The notes under the pieces were generated by a model. It made no database searches and had not been told where the DNA came from. It saw only the letters and a list, made by a program, of their open reading frames with translations. A stretch of DNA of 64,000 nucleotides, from assembly GCA_041743085.1 (NCBI GenBank), contig JBGTNL010000022.1:179768-243767 (forward strand). Direction: 5' to 3'. Of the stretch, positions 1-8,824 are shown in pieces. A program made the translations under genes and the position numbers. Source of the DNA: JAFMPW01 sp041743085 (GTDB lineage Bacteria; Bacteroidota; Bacteroidia; Flavobacteriales; Flavobacteriaceae). How positions within the stretch are numbered: position 1 is the first letter of the stretch; each line of letters opens with the position of its first letter.

Positions 1-509
1 GTTACATCTTCAGAAGGAGCAACCATATCGTATAAAGAACCGGTCTGATGGGTTGTGCCGTTTTTAGCATCCGGATGTTTTTCATTATCCAAAACCTGGA
101 TTTCCGGACCTGTCTCATAGGGTTGACCGTATTTTTCGTCTTCCTTTATCCCCCACAGTATACCGCTGTTACCGGCCTCAGAAATTTTCCAATCCAGGGA
201 AAGCACAAAATTCGTATAATCCTTCACGGTTACGAGGTTATAACTTTCTCCCTTAGGCCTGTTTTTTGGCGGATAAAGTACCATAGCCCCGTCTTCCAGT
301 TTCCAAACATCGGGCACGCTATCTTTTAGGTAACCTTTCCATCCGTTAAAGGAGGTGCCATCAAACAGTATAGTCCATTCCTTCTGTTCACTTTGGTCCC
401 CTCCCATCTTTTCACTCATCCCGGTTTTCTCCTCAGTAGTTTTTTCGGTTTTGTCCTTGCACCCGGTTAAAACCAGGATGCAAATAAGTATTACCATTGC
501 GTTTTTCAT
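1..509 (-). CDS. DUF1080 (3-keto-glycoside hydrolase/lyase family) lipoprotein, 3' end outside window
   Basis: The frame is open on the minus strand from the ATG at 507-509 to the window edge (169 codons visible, no stop). The product begins with a short hydrophobic segment ending in a lipobox (LVLTGC, Cys17), so it should be an exported lipoprotein. The hallmark DUF1080 opening follows: a WTILFDGTSFNGW segment near residues 45-57, then DWKISEAGNSGILWG near 107-121. DUF1080 is a concanavalin-like beta-jellyroll family, and some members cleave 3-keto-glycosides. The neighbouring isomerase, GMC dehydrogenases and Gfo/Idh/MocA gene support a role in keto-sugar breakdown. A second DUF1080 gene lies at 50597-51400. 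Family call secure; substrate unknown. Confidence 0.88.
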   Translation of the reverse strand, partial: MKNAMVILICILVLTGCKDKTEKTTEEKTGMSEKMGGDQSEQKEWTILFDGTSFNGWKGYLKDSVPDVWKLEDGAMVLYPPKNRPKGESYNLVTVKDYTNFVLSLDWKISEAGNSGILWGIKEDEKYGQPYETGPEIQVLDNEKHPDAKNGTTHQTGSLYDMVAPSEDV

Positions 510-510
510 G

Positions 511-919
511 TGAATAAATTCATGTTAATAATTTGATTTTCAATTATTTGCGTTTATTTGAATAATTGTAAAAAGAATCAAGAGCCAAGAGGCTAGAATC
601 TGGACTTTTATACGCCAGTCCGATTGAAATCTGTCTTGTATCTTGGTTCTAGGCTCTAGTTTCCAAGCTTATTCATCTCCTTTGTGACGGGTTCCTTAAA
701 ATGGTTTTGCACCACCATGGGGGTTTCATTTGAATAAATCTACGTTAATATAATTATACGATTTAGGTTTGAAAAGCCAGAGTCAAGATGCCAATGCGGA
801 GAGACCAGAATATTTTTATTTATATCTTTTCCCAGTTTGTCTTGCTTCCTGGCTCTGGTATCTTGTTTCTTATTATTGATTTCCTTTTGTGACGAATTCA
901 CTTAAAACCATTTCGCACC
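511..919. repeat. Degenerate tandem duplication of an intergenic unit with nested hairpins
   Basis: Two diverged copies of one unit lie side by side. Each starts with a TGAATAAAT..GTTAATA segment (511-530 and 731-750) and ends with a TTTGTGACG..CTTAAAA..TTGCACC-like segment (about 678-712 and 882-919). Inside each unit is a long imperfect inverted repeat made of repeated AGAGCCAAGA / TCTTGGCTCT-like words (arms about 574-600 with 632-660, and 777-810 with 836-870). The left edge of both copies includes a TTTCAT context; in copy 1 that CAT is the start codon of the upstream DUF1080 gene. Copy 2 therefore looks like a duplicated upstream region whose gene has been lost. No coding potential seen. 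Confidence 0.6.
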
Positions 920-940
920 TTGTTGGAGTTCTCATTTTGG

Positions 941-1000
941 ACTCCCACTTCCCACTTCCCACTTCGTAATTCGTACCTCTTACCTCGTACCTCATACTTC
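941..1000. repeat. Degenerate oligonucleotide-reiteration array (ACTTCCC/TACCTC words)
   Basis: About 60 bases built from near-identical 7-9-mers: CCCACTT repeated, then TTCGTAA, TTCGTACC, TCTTACC, TCGTACC, TCATACTTC. The array abuts the stop codon (1001-1003, minus strand) of the following isomerase gene. It has the same style as the word arrays at 574-870, 61131-61185 and 63850-63925 but uses a different word. Function unknown. Confidence 0.55.
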
Positions 1001-2053
1001 CTATGTTCCCAATATTTTTTTCAGTACCTCCTTGTCAATAGCACCTCCCGCAAAATCATCAAAGGTTTTTTCGGTAGCCTCTATAATATGATCCTTTATG
1101 AATTTAGCACCTTCCCTGGCGCCCTGCTCCGGACTCTTAATACAACATTCCCACTCCATCACCGCCCATACGTCGCATCCATATTGCGTTAACTTAGAGA
1201 AAATGGTTTTAAAGTCTATCTGGCCGTCCCCGAGAGAGCGGTATCTTCCCGCCCTGTCCCCCCAGTCATTATAACCTCCAAAAGCGCCTTTCTTGCCGGT
1301 CGGATTAAACTCGGAATCCTTCACATGGAAGGACTTTATAAACTCGTGATAATGGTCGATGTAAGCAATATAATCCAATTGTTGAAGTACGAAATGGCTT
1401 GGGTCATATAATATGTTAACCCTTTTATGGTTTCCGGTTGCCTCCAGGAAACGTTCAAAGGTATCGCCATCATGAAGGTCTTCTCCCGGATGAATTTCGT
1501 AACACACATCTACCCCCTCCTCGTCAAAATGATTTAAAATAGGCATCCACCTCTTGGCCAGTTCTTCAAAACCCATTTCAACCAAACCCGGAGGCCTTTG
1601 GGGCCAGGGATGCCATGTGTGCCAGAGCAAAGCCCCCGAGAAGGTTGCATGGGCACTTATTCCCAATCTCCTGCTCGCAGTTGCAGCTTTTTTCACTACA
1701 TCCACCGCCCATCCAGTTCTGGCTTTAGGGTTGTTTTTAACGCTGTCCGGTGCAAAATTATCGAACATCAGGTCATAGGCAGGGTTTACTGCTACCAATT
1801 GACCTTGTAGATGCGTAGAAAGTTCGGTGATCTCCAAGCCATAAGAATTTACTTTTCCTTTTAGTTCATCACAATACGACTGACTTTCCGCTGCTTTGTC
1901 CACATCGATTAAAAAACTTTCCCACGTGGGAATCTGAATTCCTTTATATCCCAGATCGGCTGCCCATTTGCACATGCCGTCGAGGGAGTTAAAAGGGGCC
2001 TTGCTATCTACAAATTGTGCCAGGAAAACGGCAGGTCCTTTTATTGTCTTCAT
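1001..2053 (-). CDS. Sugar phosphate isomerase/epimerase (AP-endonuclease-2-like TIM barrel)
   Basis: 350 residues, cytosolic (no signal peptide), starting MKTIKGPAVFLAQFV. The fold is the xylose-isomerase-like TIM barrel with the expected divalent-metal ligands: Glu186 (CYEIHPGED), Asp217 (ILYDPSHF), His243 (SFHVKDSEF) and Glu300/302 (VMEWE). Length is at the upper end for the family. Its neighbours are DUF1080 and GMC genes, so a keto-sugar or sugar-lactone isomerisation step is plausible, but the substrate cannot be read from sequence. It is encoded on the same strand as the partial DUF1080 gene but separated from it by about 490 bases of repeats, so co-transcription is uncertain. Confidence 0.9.
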   Translation of the reverse strand: MKTIKGPAVFLAQFVDSKAPFNSLDGMCKWAADLGYKGIQIPTWESFLIDVDKAAESQSYCDELKGKVNSYGLEITELSTHLQGQLVAVNPAYDLMFDNFAPDSVKNNPKARTGWAVDVVKKAATASRRLGISAHATFSGALLWHTWHPWPQRPPGLVEMGFEELAKRWMPILNHFDEEGVDVCYEIHPGEDLHDGDTFERFLEATGNHKRVNILYDPSHFVLQQLDYIAYIDHYHEFIKSFHVKDSEFNPTGKKGAFGGYNDWGDRAGRYRSLGDGQIDFKTIFSKLTQYGCDVWAVMEWECCIKSPEQGAREGAKFIKDHIIEATEKTFDDFAGGAIDKEVLKKILGT

Positions 2054-2239
2054 TGAAGTGTTCTCTTGTGTTAATGAAATTGCTGTATTGTTAAATTTTA
2101 ATAATTAAACCCTATATTTAATGAGTAAAAAAATACTAGTGGGCTTCTCATAAAGGGAAGTTATAAATATAGGAAAATACCTTAGAAATAAAAGAATTTC
2201 TTTAAATCAACCATGATCAGATTTGGTTCATAGAAGTAT

Positions 2240-2425
2240 TTTAATTTTGAATTCAGGATCAAAAGCAATAATTCTTTTATTTTGCCTCACCGGGAACTTC
2301 TTAAGGATAGTTCCGACAATGTGCATTCTTCTCCCCGCCACCGGCGAGTCGTCGTATGCGGGAGAAGTGGTGAAATGGAAACTCCGACGCAGTCCCGACT
2401 TTTCGGGATAGCATTTATTGATAAA
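2240..2425. repeat. Dispersed ~180-bp non-coding element, copy A
   Basis: This lies in the 386-base gap between the isomerase and the first GMC gene. It matches 63366-63545 over most of its length: a GGAtCAAAA segment, a TATTTTgCC segment, CGGGAACT..CTTAA..AGTTCCGAC, TGTGCATTC.TCTC, then GTCGTATGCGGGAGAAG and GTGAAATGGAAAC. It contains the inverted repeat GGAACT/AGTTCC and ends near a TCCCGACTTTTCGGGA palindrome. The rest of the gap (2054-2239) is AT-rich with no recognisable feature. Confidence 0.6.
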
Positions 2426-2439
2426 AGAAAAACTGTAAA

Positions 2440-4143
2440 ATGATTCAGAACGAGAGCTATGATGCAATAGTAGTCGGAACCGGAATTAGTGGTGGTTGGG
2501 CGGCTAAAGAACTATGTGAGAAAGGTCTAAAGACCCTGGTCCTTGAACGTGGGCGGATGGTTAAGCACATTGAAGACTATAAAACAATGAATGACGATGC
2601 CTGGGACTATCCCCTGAAAGGTGAATTGTCCAGGGAGGATAAAAAAAAGTACCACAAGCAACTCCGGGTAAATTGGGCCCCGAGGGAAGATGTGAAACAC
2701 TTTTTTGTAAATGATCTGGAGCACCCCTATGTAGAAACAAAAAGATTTGACTGGATCCGTGGTTATCAGGTTGGTGGGCGCTCCCTTACCTGGGGCCGCC
2801 AGAGTTACCGATGGGGCGATATTGATTTTGAAGCCAACCTAAAAGAGAAAATAGCGGTAGACTGGCCAGTACGTTACAAAGACATTGCCCCCTGGTACGA
2901 TAAGGTGGAAGAGTACATAGGTGTAAGTGGGGAAAAGCTTGGGCTAAGGCAACTTCCCGATGGCAAATTTCAACCGCCGATGGCACTGTCGTGCCCCGAA
3001 GAAGACCTGAAAAAGACTATGGCTGAAAAGTTCGATGACGGCAGATTATTGACCATAGGCAGGGTTGCTCATATTACGGATAACAATGGAAAATTTGAAG
3101 GAAGAACCCCTTGCCAATACCGAAACCGGTGCTGGCGCGGTTGCCCTTTTGGCGGATATTTTAGCAGTAACTCGTCTACACTCCCCGCTGCTGAAAGAAC
3201 CGGAAATCTAACACTTCGCCCCAATAGCATTGTGCATGAAGTGATCTACGATGACAGCACTAAAAAAGCGACGGGGGTACGGGTAATTGATACCCATACT
3301 CATGAAAAACTGGAATTTAAAGCCAATGTCATTTTCCTTTGTGCATCTGCTATGGCCTCCGTGGGTATTTTATTGCAATCCAAATCGGATCGTTTCCCGG
3401 ATGGAATTGGAAATGAATTTGATCAATTGGGCCGGAATATTATGGATCACCATTACAAATTAGGCGCATCGGCCAAGGTAGACGGCTATCTTGACAAATA
3501 CTATAAGGGCAGGCGTCCCAATGGATTCTATATTCCGCGTTTTGTAAATCTGGATGATAAAACAAAAAAGAAAGAATACCTAAGAGGTTTTGGCTATCAG
3601 GGTAGCGCAAGCCGGGAAGACTGGCGGGCGTCCATAGCCGAAATGAGCTATGGAAAAGATCTTAAGGAAGCTATTCTTAAGCCCGGGGCATGGCAAATTG
3701 GAGTAACCGGATTCGGAGAAATGCTACCTTATCATGACAATAGGGTAACCCTCAGTGCAACCGAAAAGGATCAATGGGGACTACCCCAACTGGATTTTGA
3801 TGTGGAGTTCAAGGATAATGAATACAAAATGCGGGAGGATATCATCAAACAAATAATGGCTATGTTTAAGGCAGCAGGGTTCAAAGATATTGAGTCATAC
3901 AATGAGGAAACAGGGCCGGGCCTGGGGATTCATGAAATGGGGGGAGCCCGCATGGGCTGGAATCCGAGGACCTCGGTAGTCAATAATAACAATCAGGTGC
4001 ATGCTGTACCTAACATATATGTGACGGATGGCGCGTTTATGACTTCCGCTAGCTGTGTTAACCCTTCACTTACTTATATGGCCTTTACAGCCAGGGCTGC
4101 CAACCATGCGGCTGAACAGTTTAAAGCGGGCAAATTCTCCTGA
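2440..4143 (+). CDS. GMC-family flavin sugar dehydrogenase, catalytic subunit (paralog 1)
   Basis: 567 residues. The N-terminal FAD-binding motif GTGISGG is at residues 13-19, and the C-terminal GMC signature has the catalytic His498 (GIHEMG) and Asn541 (CVNPSLT). A C-x5-C-x3-C motif (Cys225, 231, 235) sits where related FAD-dependent glucose/glucoside dehydrogenases carry cysteines for an iron-sulfur cluster; that assignment is inferred. There is no signal peptide, so export would need hitch-hiking on a Tat-signal partner such as the protein at 10537-11184. This copy has no small-subunit gene next to it; the next gene is an ASCH protein 20 bases downstream. It is closely related to the GMC protein at 8825-10537. 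Likely role: C3 oxidation of sugars or glycosides. Confidence 0.88.
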   Translation: MIQNESYDAIVVGTGISGGWAAKELCEKGLKTLVLERGRMVKHIEDYKTMNDDAWDYPLKGELSREDKKKYHKQLRVNWAPREDVKHFFVNDLEHPYVETKRFDWIRGYQVGGRSLTWGRQSYRWGDIDFEANLKEKIAVDWPVRYKDIAPWYDKVEEYIGVSGEKLGLRQLPDGKFQPPMALSCPEEDLKKTMAEKFDDGRLLTIGRVAHITDNNGKFEGRTPCQYRNRCWRGCPFGGYFSSNSSTLPAAERTGNLTLRPNSIVHEVIYDDSTKKATGVRVIDTHTHEKLEFKANVIFLCASAMASVGILLQSKSDRFPDGIGNEFDQLGRNIMDHHYKLGASAKVDGYLDKYYKGRRPNGFYIPRFVNLDDKTKKKEYLRGFGYQGSASREDWRASIAEMSYGKDLKEAILKPGAWQIGVTGFGEMLPYHDNRVTLSATEKDQWGLPQLDFDVEFKDNEYKMREDIIKQIMAMFKAAGFKDIESYNEETGPGLGIHEMGGARMGWNPRTSVVNNNNQVHAVPNIYVTDGAFMTSASCVNPSLTYMAFTARAANHAAEQFKAGKFS

Positions 4144-4163
4144 AAAACCAAACAACCAGTTCT

Positions 4164-4631
4164 ATGAAGAATGCATCAGCAAGAAATATGTGGGGCGACT
4201 ATTTGGATAACCATTTGGAATATGCCTTCACAGGGGAGCCGAGGGTAACACATTTATGTGATAATGAACAAGATGCCAACAAATGCCTTAAATTAGTGCT
4301 TTCCGGAAAAAAAAGGGCGACATCGCATTCTTTGCTGGGACTTCAGTACAGAAAACAAGCCCTGCCGAAAATTGGCGATTTTACTGTACTTACAGATTGG
4401 GAAGGCAATGCAAAATGCATTGTTCGGACCGTGGCTGTTCGTCTAAAACCGTTCTTTGCCATCAGATCATCTTACGCAAAACTAGAGGGAGAAGGCGACG
4501 GATCATTGGACTACTGGAAGCAAACCCACTGGGAATATTACACCAGGGAATTAGAGCCATACGGGCGGGTGCCCCGGGATAGTATGATCGTGGTATGCGA
4601 GGTTTTTGAGAAGGTGTTTGAGAGGAAATAA
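4164..4631 (+). CDS. ASCH-domain protein (YhfF-like)
   Basis: 155 residues, cytosolic. The PUA-like ASCH fold is recognisable from SGKKRATS (47-54), LPKIGDF (67-73), LEGEGDGSLDYW (107-118) and a C-terminal VVCEVFEKVF strand (143-152). ASCH domains are thought to bind RNA or nucleotides, and some relatives are amidohydrolases on modified nucleosides. It lies 20 bases after the first GMC gene and may be co-transcribed, although no functional link to sugar oxidation is evident. Family confident, function open. Confidence 0.85.
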   Translation: MKNASARNMWGDYLDNHLEYAFTGEPRVTHLCDNEQDANKCLKLVLSGKKRATSHSLLGLQYRKQALPKIGDFTVLTDWEGNAKCIVRTVAVRLKPFFAIRSSYAKLEGEGDGSLDYWKQTHWEYYTRELEPYGRVPRDSMIVVCEVFEKVFERK

Positions 4632-4668
4632 AAACCTCCAGGCGATGCAACCCTTAAAAAACACTATA

Positions 4669-5814
4669 TTATTTTTTGAGTTTTACCCAAACGTTGCCTC
4701 CCTTGTGTGAAGCCACTGTTGCCTCTATAAAATCCATCCCGCGAACCCCATCGTCCATGGTAGGGAATTCACCGTCATTGTACCGCTTGCCACGGATGGC
4801 TTTAGCAACTCCCAAATAGATATTCGCCATGGAATCAAAAATGCCTTCGGGATGGCCTGCGGGGAGTTTAGTGCCATCAAGGGATAATTTTGAATTATAG
4901 GCATGGCCAGGTTTGTAGATCTGTGTAGGCTCGGTGTCGCTCAATTTGTATAAAAAGTTAGGGGTTTCCTGTTCCCAGCGGAAGGCGCCCTTTTCACCGT
5001 ATATGGCGATGGCCAACCCGTTTTCCTCCCCGGTGGCAACCTGACTTCCCCGTATAACGCCTTTGATATGGTCATCCATTCGAATCAGTACCGTTCCGTC
5101 AACATCCATCTTATTGTCCTTATACAAATAGTTGAAATCACAGAGCAAAGATTTAACCTGGAGCCCGGTGGTGTACTCCACCAGGTTGAAGGCATGTACG
5201 CCAATATCTCCCATGCAGGAACTTATCCCCGCTTTCTTCGGATCCAGGCGCCAAACGGAAGAGCGCTTCTTCTTGTCGTGGATAATAGTATTGATCCATC
5301 CCTGGTAATATCTTGCATCTACCTTATGGATCTTTCCAAGTGCACCAGACTTGATCATTTCGCGCATCTGTCGCACCATGGGGTAGCCTGTGTAGGTGTG
5401 GGTCAATGCAAAAACGGCCCCGGCCTTTTTATGGGCCTTCTGCAAAATTTTCGCCTCTTCGTAGGTAGTGGTCATCGGTTTTTCACAGATGACGTGAAAA
5501 CCGTTGTCCAGTAACTTTTTGGCCATCGGGAAATGCAAAAAATTAGGGGTAAGCACGGAACAAACCTGAATGCGTTCATTTTCGGGAAGTTTCATTTCTT
5601 CTTCAATAAACGTATCAAAATCTTTATAGACCCTGTTCAGGGGGATGTCGATTTCCCTGGCGAATGCTTTGTTTTCCTTAAAATCCGGGTTAAAGACCGC
5701 CCCGGTGATTTCATAGTTGTCATTGATATGAGAGGCCACTCTGTGCAGCACTCCAATAAGAGAGTCTCCTCCTCCCCCAAGTATCCCAAGTCTGATTTTT
5801 TTAGGCATATCCAA
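4669..5814 (-). CDS. Gfo/Idh/MocA-family NAD(P)-dependent oxidoreductase
   Basis: 381 residues with an N-terminal Rossmann motif (LGILGGGGDSLIG, 9-21), the family EKP motif (Glu111-Lys112-Pro113), and the substrate-site motif GDIGVHAFNLVEY (202-214) with Asp203 and His207. No signal peptide, so cytosolic. The family oxidises or reduces sugar carbons, and several members interconvert glycosides and 3-keto-glycosides. It is the last gene of a same-strand run 8685-4669 (isomerase lipoprotein, DinB, MFS permease, this gene; gaps 93, 10 and 80 bases), which suggests it acts on the imported product of the same pathway. Confidence 0.9.
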   Translation of the reverse strand: MDMPKKIRLGILGGGGDSLIGVLHRVASHINDNYEITGAVFNPDFKENKAFAREIDIPLNRVYKDFDTFIEEEMKLPENERIQVCSVLTPNFLHFPMAKKLLDNGFHVICEKPMTTTYEEAKILQKAHKKAGAVFALTHTYTGYPMVRQMREMIKSGALGKIHKVDARYYQGWINTIIHDKKKRSSVWRLDPKKAGISSCMGDIGVHAFNLVEYTTGLQVKSLLCDFNYLYKDNKMDVDGTVLIRMDDHIKGVIRGSQVATGEENGLAIAIYGEKGAFRWEQETPNFLYKLSDTEPTQIYKPGHAYNSKLSLDGTKLPAGHPEGIFDSMANIYLGVAKAIRGKRYNDGEFPTMDDGVRGMDFIEATVASHKGGNVWVKLKK

Positions 5815-5894
5815 TAGTTTCTTTTAAATTTTACATGAGATTATTGTTCACTGGCATGAACCTGATATTTTAATTTCTCAATTTAATAAAATAT

Positions 5895-7124
5895 CTAGGA
5901 CTTGTAGCCTATTTTTTCATTTTTGAAAAGAAGTGCGAAAAACACAAACACCAAAATCGCAAATCCGGCCGGGTAAATCCATATAGTTTCCCAGCTATGC
6001 GTACCGCCTTCCAGAAGAAAAAGGTCAGTGACCTTCCCTGCCACCCAAAAACCTATGAGCATTCCAATTCCATATGTCGCCAAAGTTATCAGCCCCTGGG
6101 CCGCACTTTTATAGGCAGGCCCTGCCTTGCTGTCCGTATAGATCTGACCCGCAACAAAGAAAAAATCATAACATATCCCATGCAGGGCAATTCCGATCAA
6201 TAACATAAAAAACAGTTCATTCCCATCACCATAGGCAAATAGCAAATAGCGCAATGCCCACGCCAACATTCCTGCCAACAGTGTTTTTTTAAATCCGTAC
6301 TTTTTAAAGAAAAAGGGCAAAAGCAACATAAACAATATTTCTGAAAATTGCCCCATAGAAGCCCAAGCCGTAGAATTCTCGATCTTATATTCCGTTAAAA
6401 AGGGGCTGAGGTTTTGATAGTAAAATGCCAAAGGAATGCAAATTAGAATTGAAGATATGAAGAATATCAAAAAATTCTTATCCTTTAAAAGTTTCAGGGC
6501 ATCCAAACCAAGGATTTCGCTAATATTGAGTTTTGCCGTTCTGTCCACGGTAGGCGGGGTTTTGGGCAAGGTAAAACTAAAAAGCCCCAAAAGTGCCGAT
6601 ACGATGGCCACCATCAAAAAGGTATTGGACAGTAGTCCTCGCTCAATATTTTCTATGGCGTCCCATTTAAATCCAAAGCTAATGATCCAGCCTGCTATTA
6701 TCCATCCCACGGTACCAAAAACCCTGATAAATGGAAACTCCTTGGCAGGCTCTTTCATTTGCCTGAAAGAAACAGAGTTTACCAGCGCCAGAGTAGGCAT
6801 GAAGGCAATCATATAACCCAAAACATAGGGATAGAATAAAGCAAAATCCGTTGCAATTGACATTTGATACATCAGGAAAGCTCCAATTAAATGCAACACT
6901 CCTAAAATGCGTTCGGCATTAAAATACCTATCGGCTATCAACCCAATAATAAAAGGCGCTATAATGGCTCCCCAGGATTGCGTTGAAAAGGCTATTGCTA
7001 TTTCCCCGCCACTGGCGCTGAGGTTATTCCCCATAAAAGTGCCTAAAGTTACAAACCAGCCTCCCCAGATAAAAAATTCCAAAAACATCATTGCGGAAAG
7101 CTGCACTCGTATCTTCTTATTCAT
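5895..7124 (-). CDS. MFS permease, nucleoside:H+ symporter (NupG/XapB-like) family
   Basis: 409 residues, almost wholly hydrophobic, with about 12 predicted membrane segments. The N-terminus (KIRVQLSAMMFLEFFIWGGW) is characteristic of NupG-like MFS members common in Bacteroidota sugar loci. Despite the nucleoside name, many relatives sit beside isomerases and Gfo/Idh/MocA genes and probably carry sugars or keto-sugars; that is inference from context. It starts 10 bases after the stop of the DinB gene and is followed 80 bases later by the Gfo/Idh/MocA gene. Confidence 0.87.
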   Translation of the reverse strand: MNKKIRVQLSAMMFLEFFIWGGWFVTLGTFMGNNLSASGGEIAIAFSTQSWGAIIAPFIIGLIADRYFNAERILGVLHLIGAFLMYQMSIATDFALFYPYVLGYMIAFMPTLALVNSVSFRQMKEPAKEFPFIRVFGTVGWIIAGWIISFGFKWDAIENIERGLLSNTFLMVAIVSALLGLFSFTLPKTPPTVDRTAKLNISEILGLDALKLLKDKNFLIFFISSILICIPLAFYYQNLSPFLTEYKIENSTAWASMGQFSEILFMLLLPFFFKKYGFKKTLLAGMLAWALRYLLFAYGDGNELFFMLLIGIALHGICYDFFFVAGQIYTDSKAGPAYKSAAQGLITLATYGIGMLIGFWVAGKVTDLFLLEGGTHSWETIWIYPAGFAILVFVFFALLFKNEKIGYKS

Positions 7125-7134
7125 GATGTTTTTG

Positions 7135-7602
7135 TTATCTTTTATAGAATATGTAGTCTAGAGGGATAGGGACCAGGCCATTGTTCCTGAAATCCAAGGA
7201 GATCTGTGACCTGTGATGTGTTGAATGATTAATTATTTGGAATAAAATATCCTGTAAGGTATTGGTGAACAAACGCCCTTCCGAATTCTCATAATCGATT
7301 CGTCTGTCAAAATCATCGGCATTACTGGTGATCTCAAAGGAACTCCGCTGATTTTCGTAGTGAATATCTCCCCAATCCATTATGGAATGAACTTGCCAAA
7401 CTTTAAATTCCGATGGCCGTCCTAAGATCCTGGCATTCCACATGTGATGCGCATTCAAGAGATGGCTAAACAAGGAAATACTTTTTTCGGGAACATTTTC
7501 TAGCTTAGTGCATTCCTCAATCAGCTTTTTATTGCAATAAAAGTTGTAATCAAAAAGTTCATTAAAAAAAACTTTCATCTGTGCTGGTTTAGTTTTTGGC
7601 AT
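7135..7602 (-). CDS. DinB-family protein (four-helix, putative metal-dependent)
   Basis: 155 residues. Histidines consistent with the DinB/YfiT metal triad are visible: LLNAHHMW (His52/53) and IINHSTHHRSQI (His126, His130). The Trp/Tyr-rich middle is also typical. DinB-like proteins include thiol-dependent S-transferases, but most are uncharacterised. It ends 10 bases before the MFS permease start, so it is very likely in the same transcript as the isomerase lipoprotein and permease, an unexpected partner for sugar transport. Confidence 0.82.
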   Translation of the reverse strand: MPKTKPAQMKVFFNELFDYNFYCNKKLIEECTKLENVPEKSISLFSHLLNAHHMWNARILGRPSEFKVWQVHSIMDWGDIHYENQRSSFEITSNADDFDRRIDYENSEGRLFTNTLQDILFQIINHSTHHRSQISLDFRNNGLVPIPLDYIFYKR

Positions 7603-7695
7603 TGGTTGGTGGTACCCGATATTTACCGGGCCACTTCTGAAAATTTATCCCCTATATCCGATTTATATCGCTTATCGCATTACGCCATGGGCTGC

Positions 7696-8685
7696 TCAAT
7701 TGAGTTTTGAAGCAGCCTCAAGCATCAGTTTTTTGGTCGCCATGATGCCTTCCTCTTCCCCGAGTTCATTGCCTTCATACTCTACACCGATATAACCTTC
7801 ATAACCGGCATCCTTAATCATTTGAAGCATTTTCACATAATCGATCTCTTTCTCATTGCCATTTTCGTCAAAATCATTTGACTTGGCACTTACGGCTTTG
7901 GCATAAGGCATTAATTCCTTTACCCCTTTGTAGATATCATACATATCAGCACAACCCGCATCACCCCGTTTTATACAAAAATTACCAAAATCGGGGAGGG
8001 TGCCGCAATTTGCCATATTCACAGTTTTCATTACATCAGCTACCATGGCGCCATTGGAAGACAAACCGCCGTGATTTTCCACAAGAATATTTATATTTTT
8101 ATCCTTGGCATAAGTTGACAATTTGGTAAGGGCATCCACTGCATTGGCCTTCCATTCGGCAGGATCCTCACTGCCATAAAGATTTACCCGAATGGCATGG
8201 CATCCCATTGCAGCGGCCGCATCGACCCATTTGTAATGGTTCTCAACGGTCTTGTTCCGTTCGGCAGTTTCCGAGACGGCCATGCCCCCCTCATTATCAA
8301 CCATGATCAAGACGTTCTTTAAGCCATATTTTTTTGCCTCCGTATTGTTTTTTTCAACAAAAGCCGCCATCGCTTCCTTAGAGTAGTTGGCATTTTCCAG
8401 TTCTTTATTGTAAAGCTGATTTACGTATTCCAAACCCGAAAATCCCCATTTTTTGGCCTTTTCTGCAAAGGTATAGGGATCTACCCCTTCTTCACGGATC
8501 ATTCTGTGAATGGACCATTGCGCCAGGGAAAGATCGAAGAAAGGTTCGCTCTCCTCCATCATTGCTTCTTGTGTTTCGGTGTTATCGCCCTCTGTTTTTT
8601 TGGTTTCCTTGCATGATACTGTTATTAGCAATACCAGAATTATTGCCCATACTGCACTATTTTGAATCCTGTTTGTTTTATTCAT
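7696..8685 (-). CDS. Exported TIM-barrel sugar isomerase/epimerase lipoprotein
   Basis: 329 residues. A signal peptide ending in a lipobox (ITVSC, Cys25) is followed by an acidic linker (27-48) and an AP-endonuclease-2-like barrel. Candidate metal ligands are Glu203 (ILVENHGG), Asp232 (LPDFGNF) and Glu302/304 (GVEYEGN); the usual fourth ligand region reads AVSAKSND (264-271), so one ligand may be non-standard. Location should be the periplasmic face of a membrane. It heads the minus-strand run towards the MFS permease, and its start is divergent from the second GMC gene (139-base gap). Likely role: isomerisation or epimerisation of an oxidised sugar outside the cytoplasm. Confidence 0.87.
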   Translation of the reverse strand: MNKTNRIQNSAVWAIILVLLITVSCKETKKTEGDNTETQEAMMEESEPFFDLSLAQWSIHRMIREEGVDPYTFAEKAKKWGFSGLEYVNQLYNKELENANYSKEAMAAFVEKNNTEAKKYGLKNVLIMVDNEGGMAVSETAERNKTVENHYKWVDAAAAMGCHAIRVNLYGSEDPAEWKANAVDALTKLSTYAKDKNINILVENHGGLSSNGAMVADVMKTVNMANCGTLPDFGNFCIKRGDAGCADMYDIYKGVKELMPYAKAVSAKSNDFDENGNEKEIDYVKMLQMIKDAGYEGYIGVEYEGNELGEEEGIMATKKLMLEAASKLN

Positions 8686-8824
8686 TTTTTTCGGTTAGTT
8701 CGTAGAATTTTAATTATATTGATTTACTACAACGTTATAGTTAGATGTTCCCTTGAAGTATGGCGTTTAAATGTAGAAAATTAATTTTATATTTAATAAA
8801 TTTAGAGAATAAACAATTTTATAC

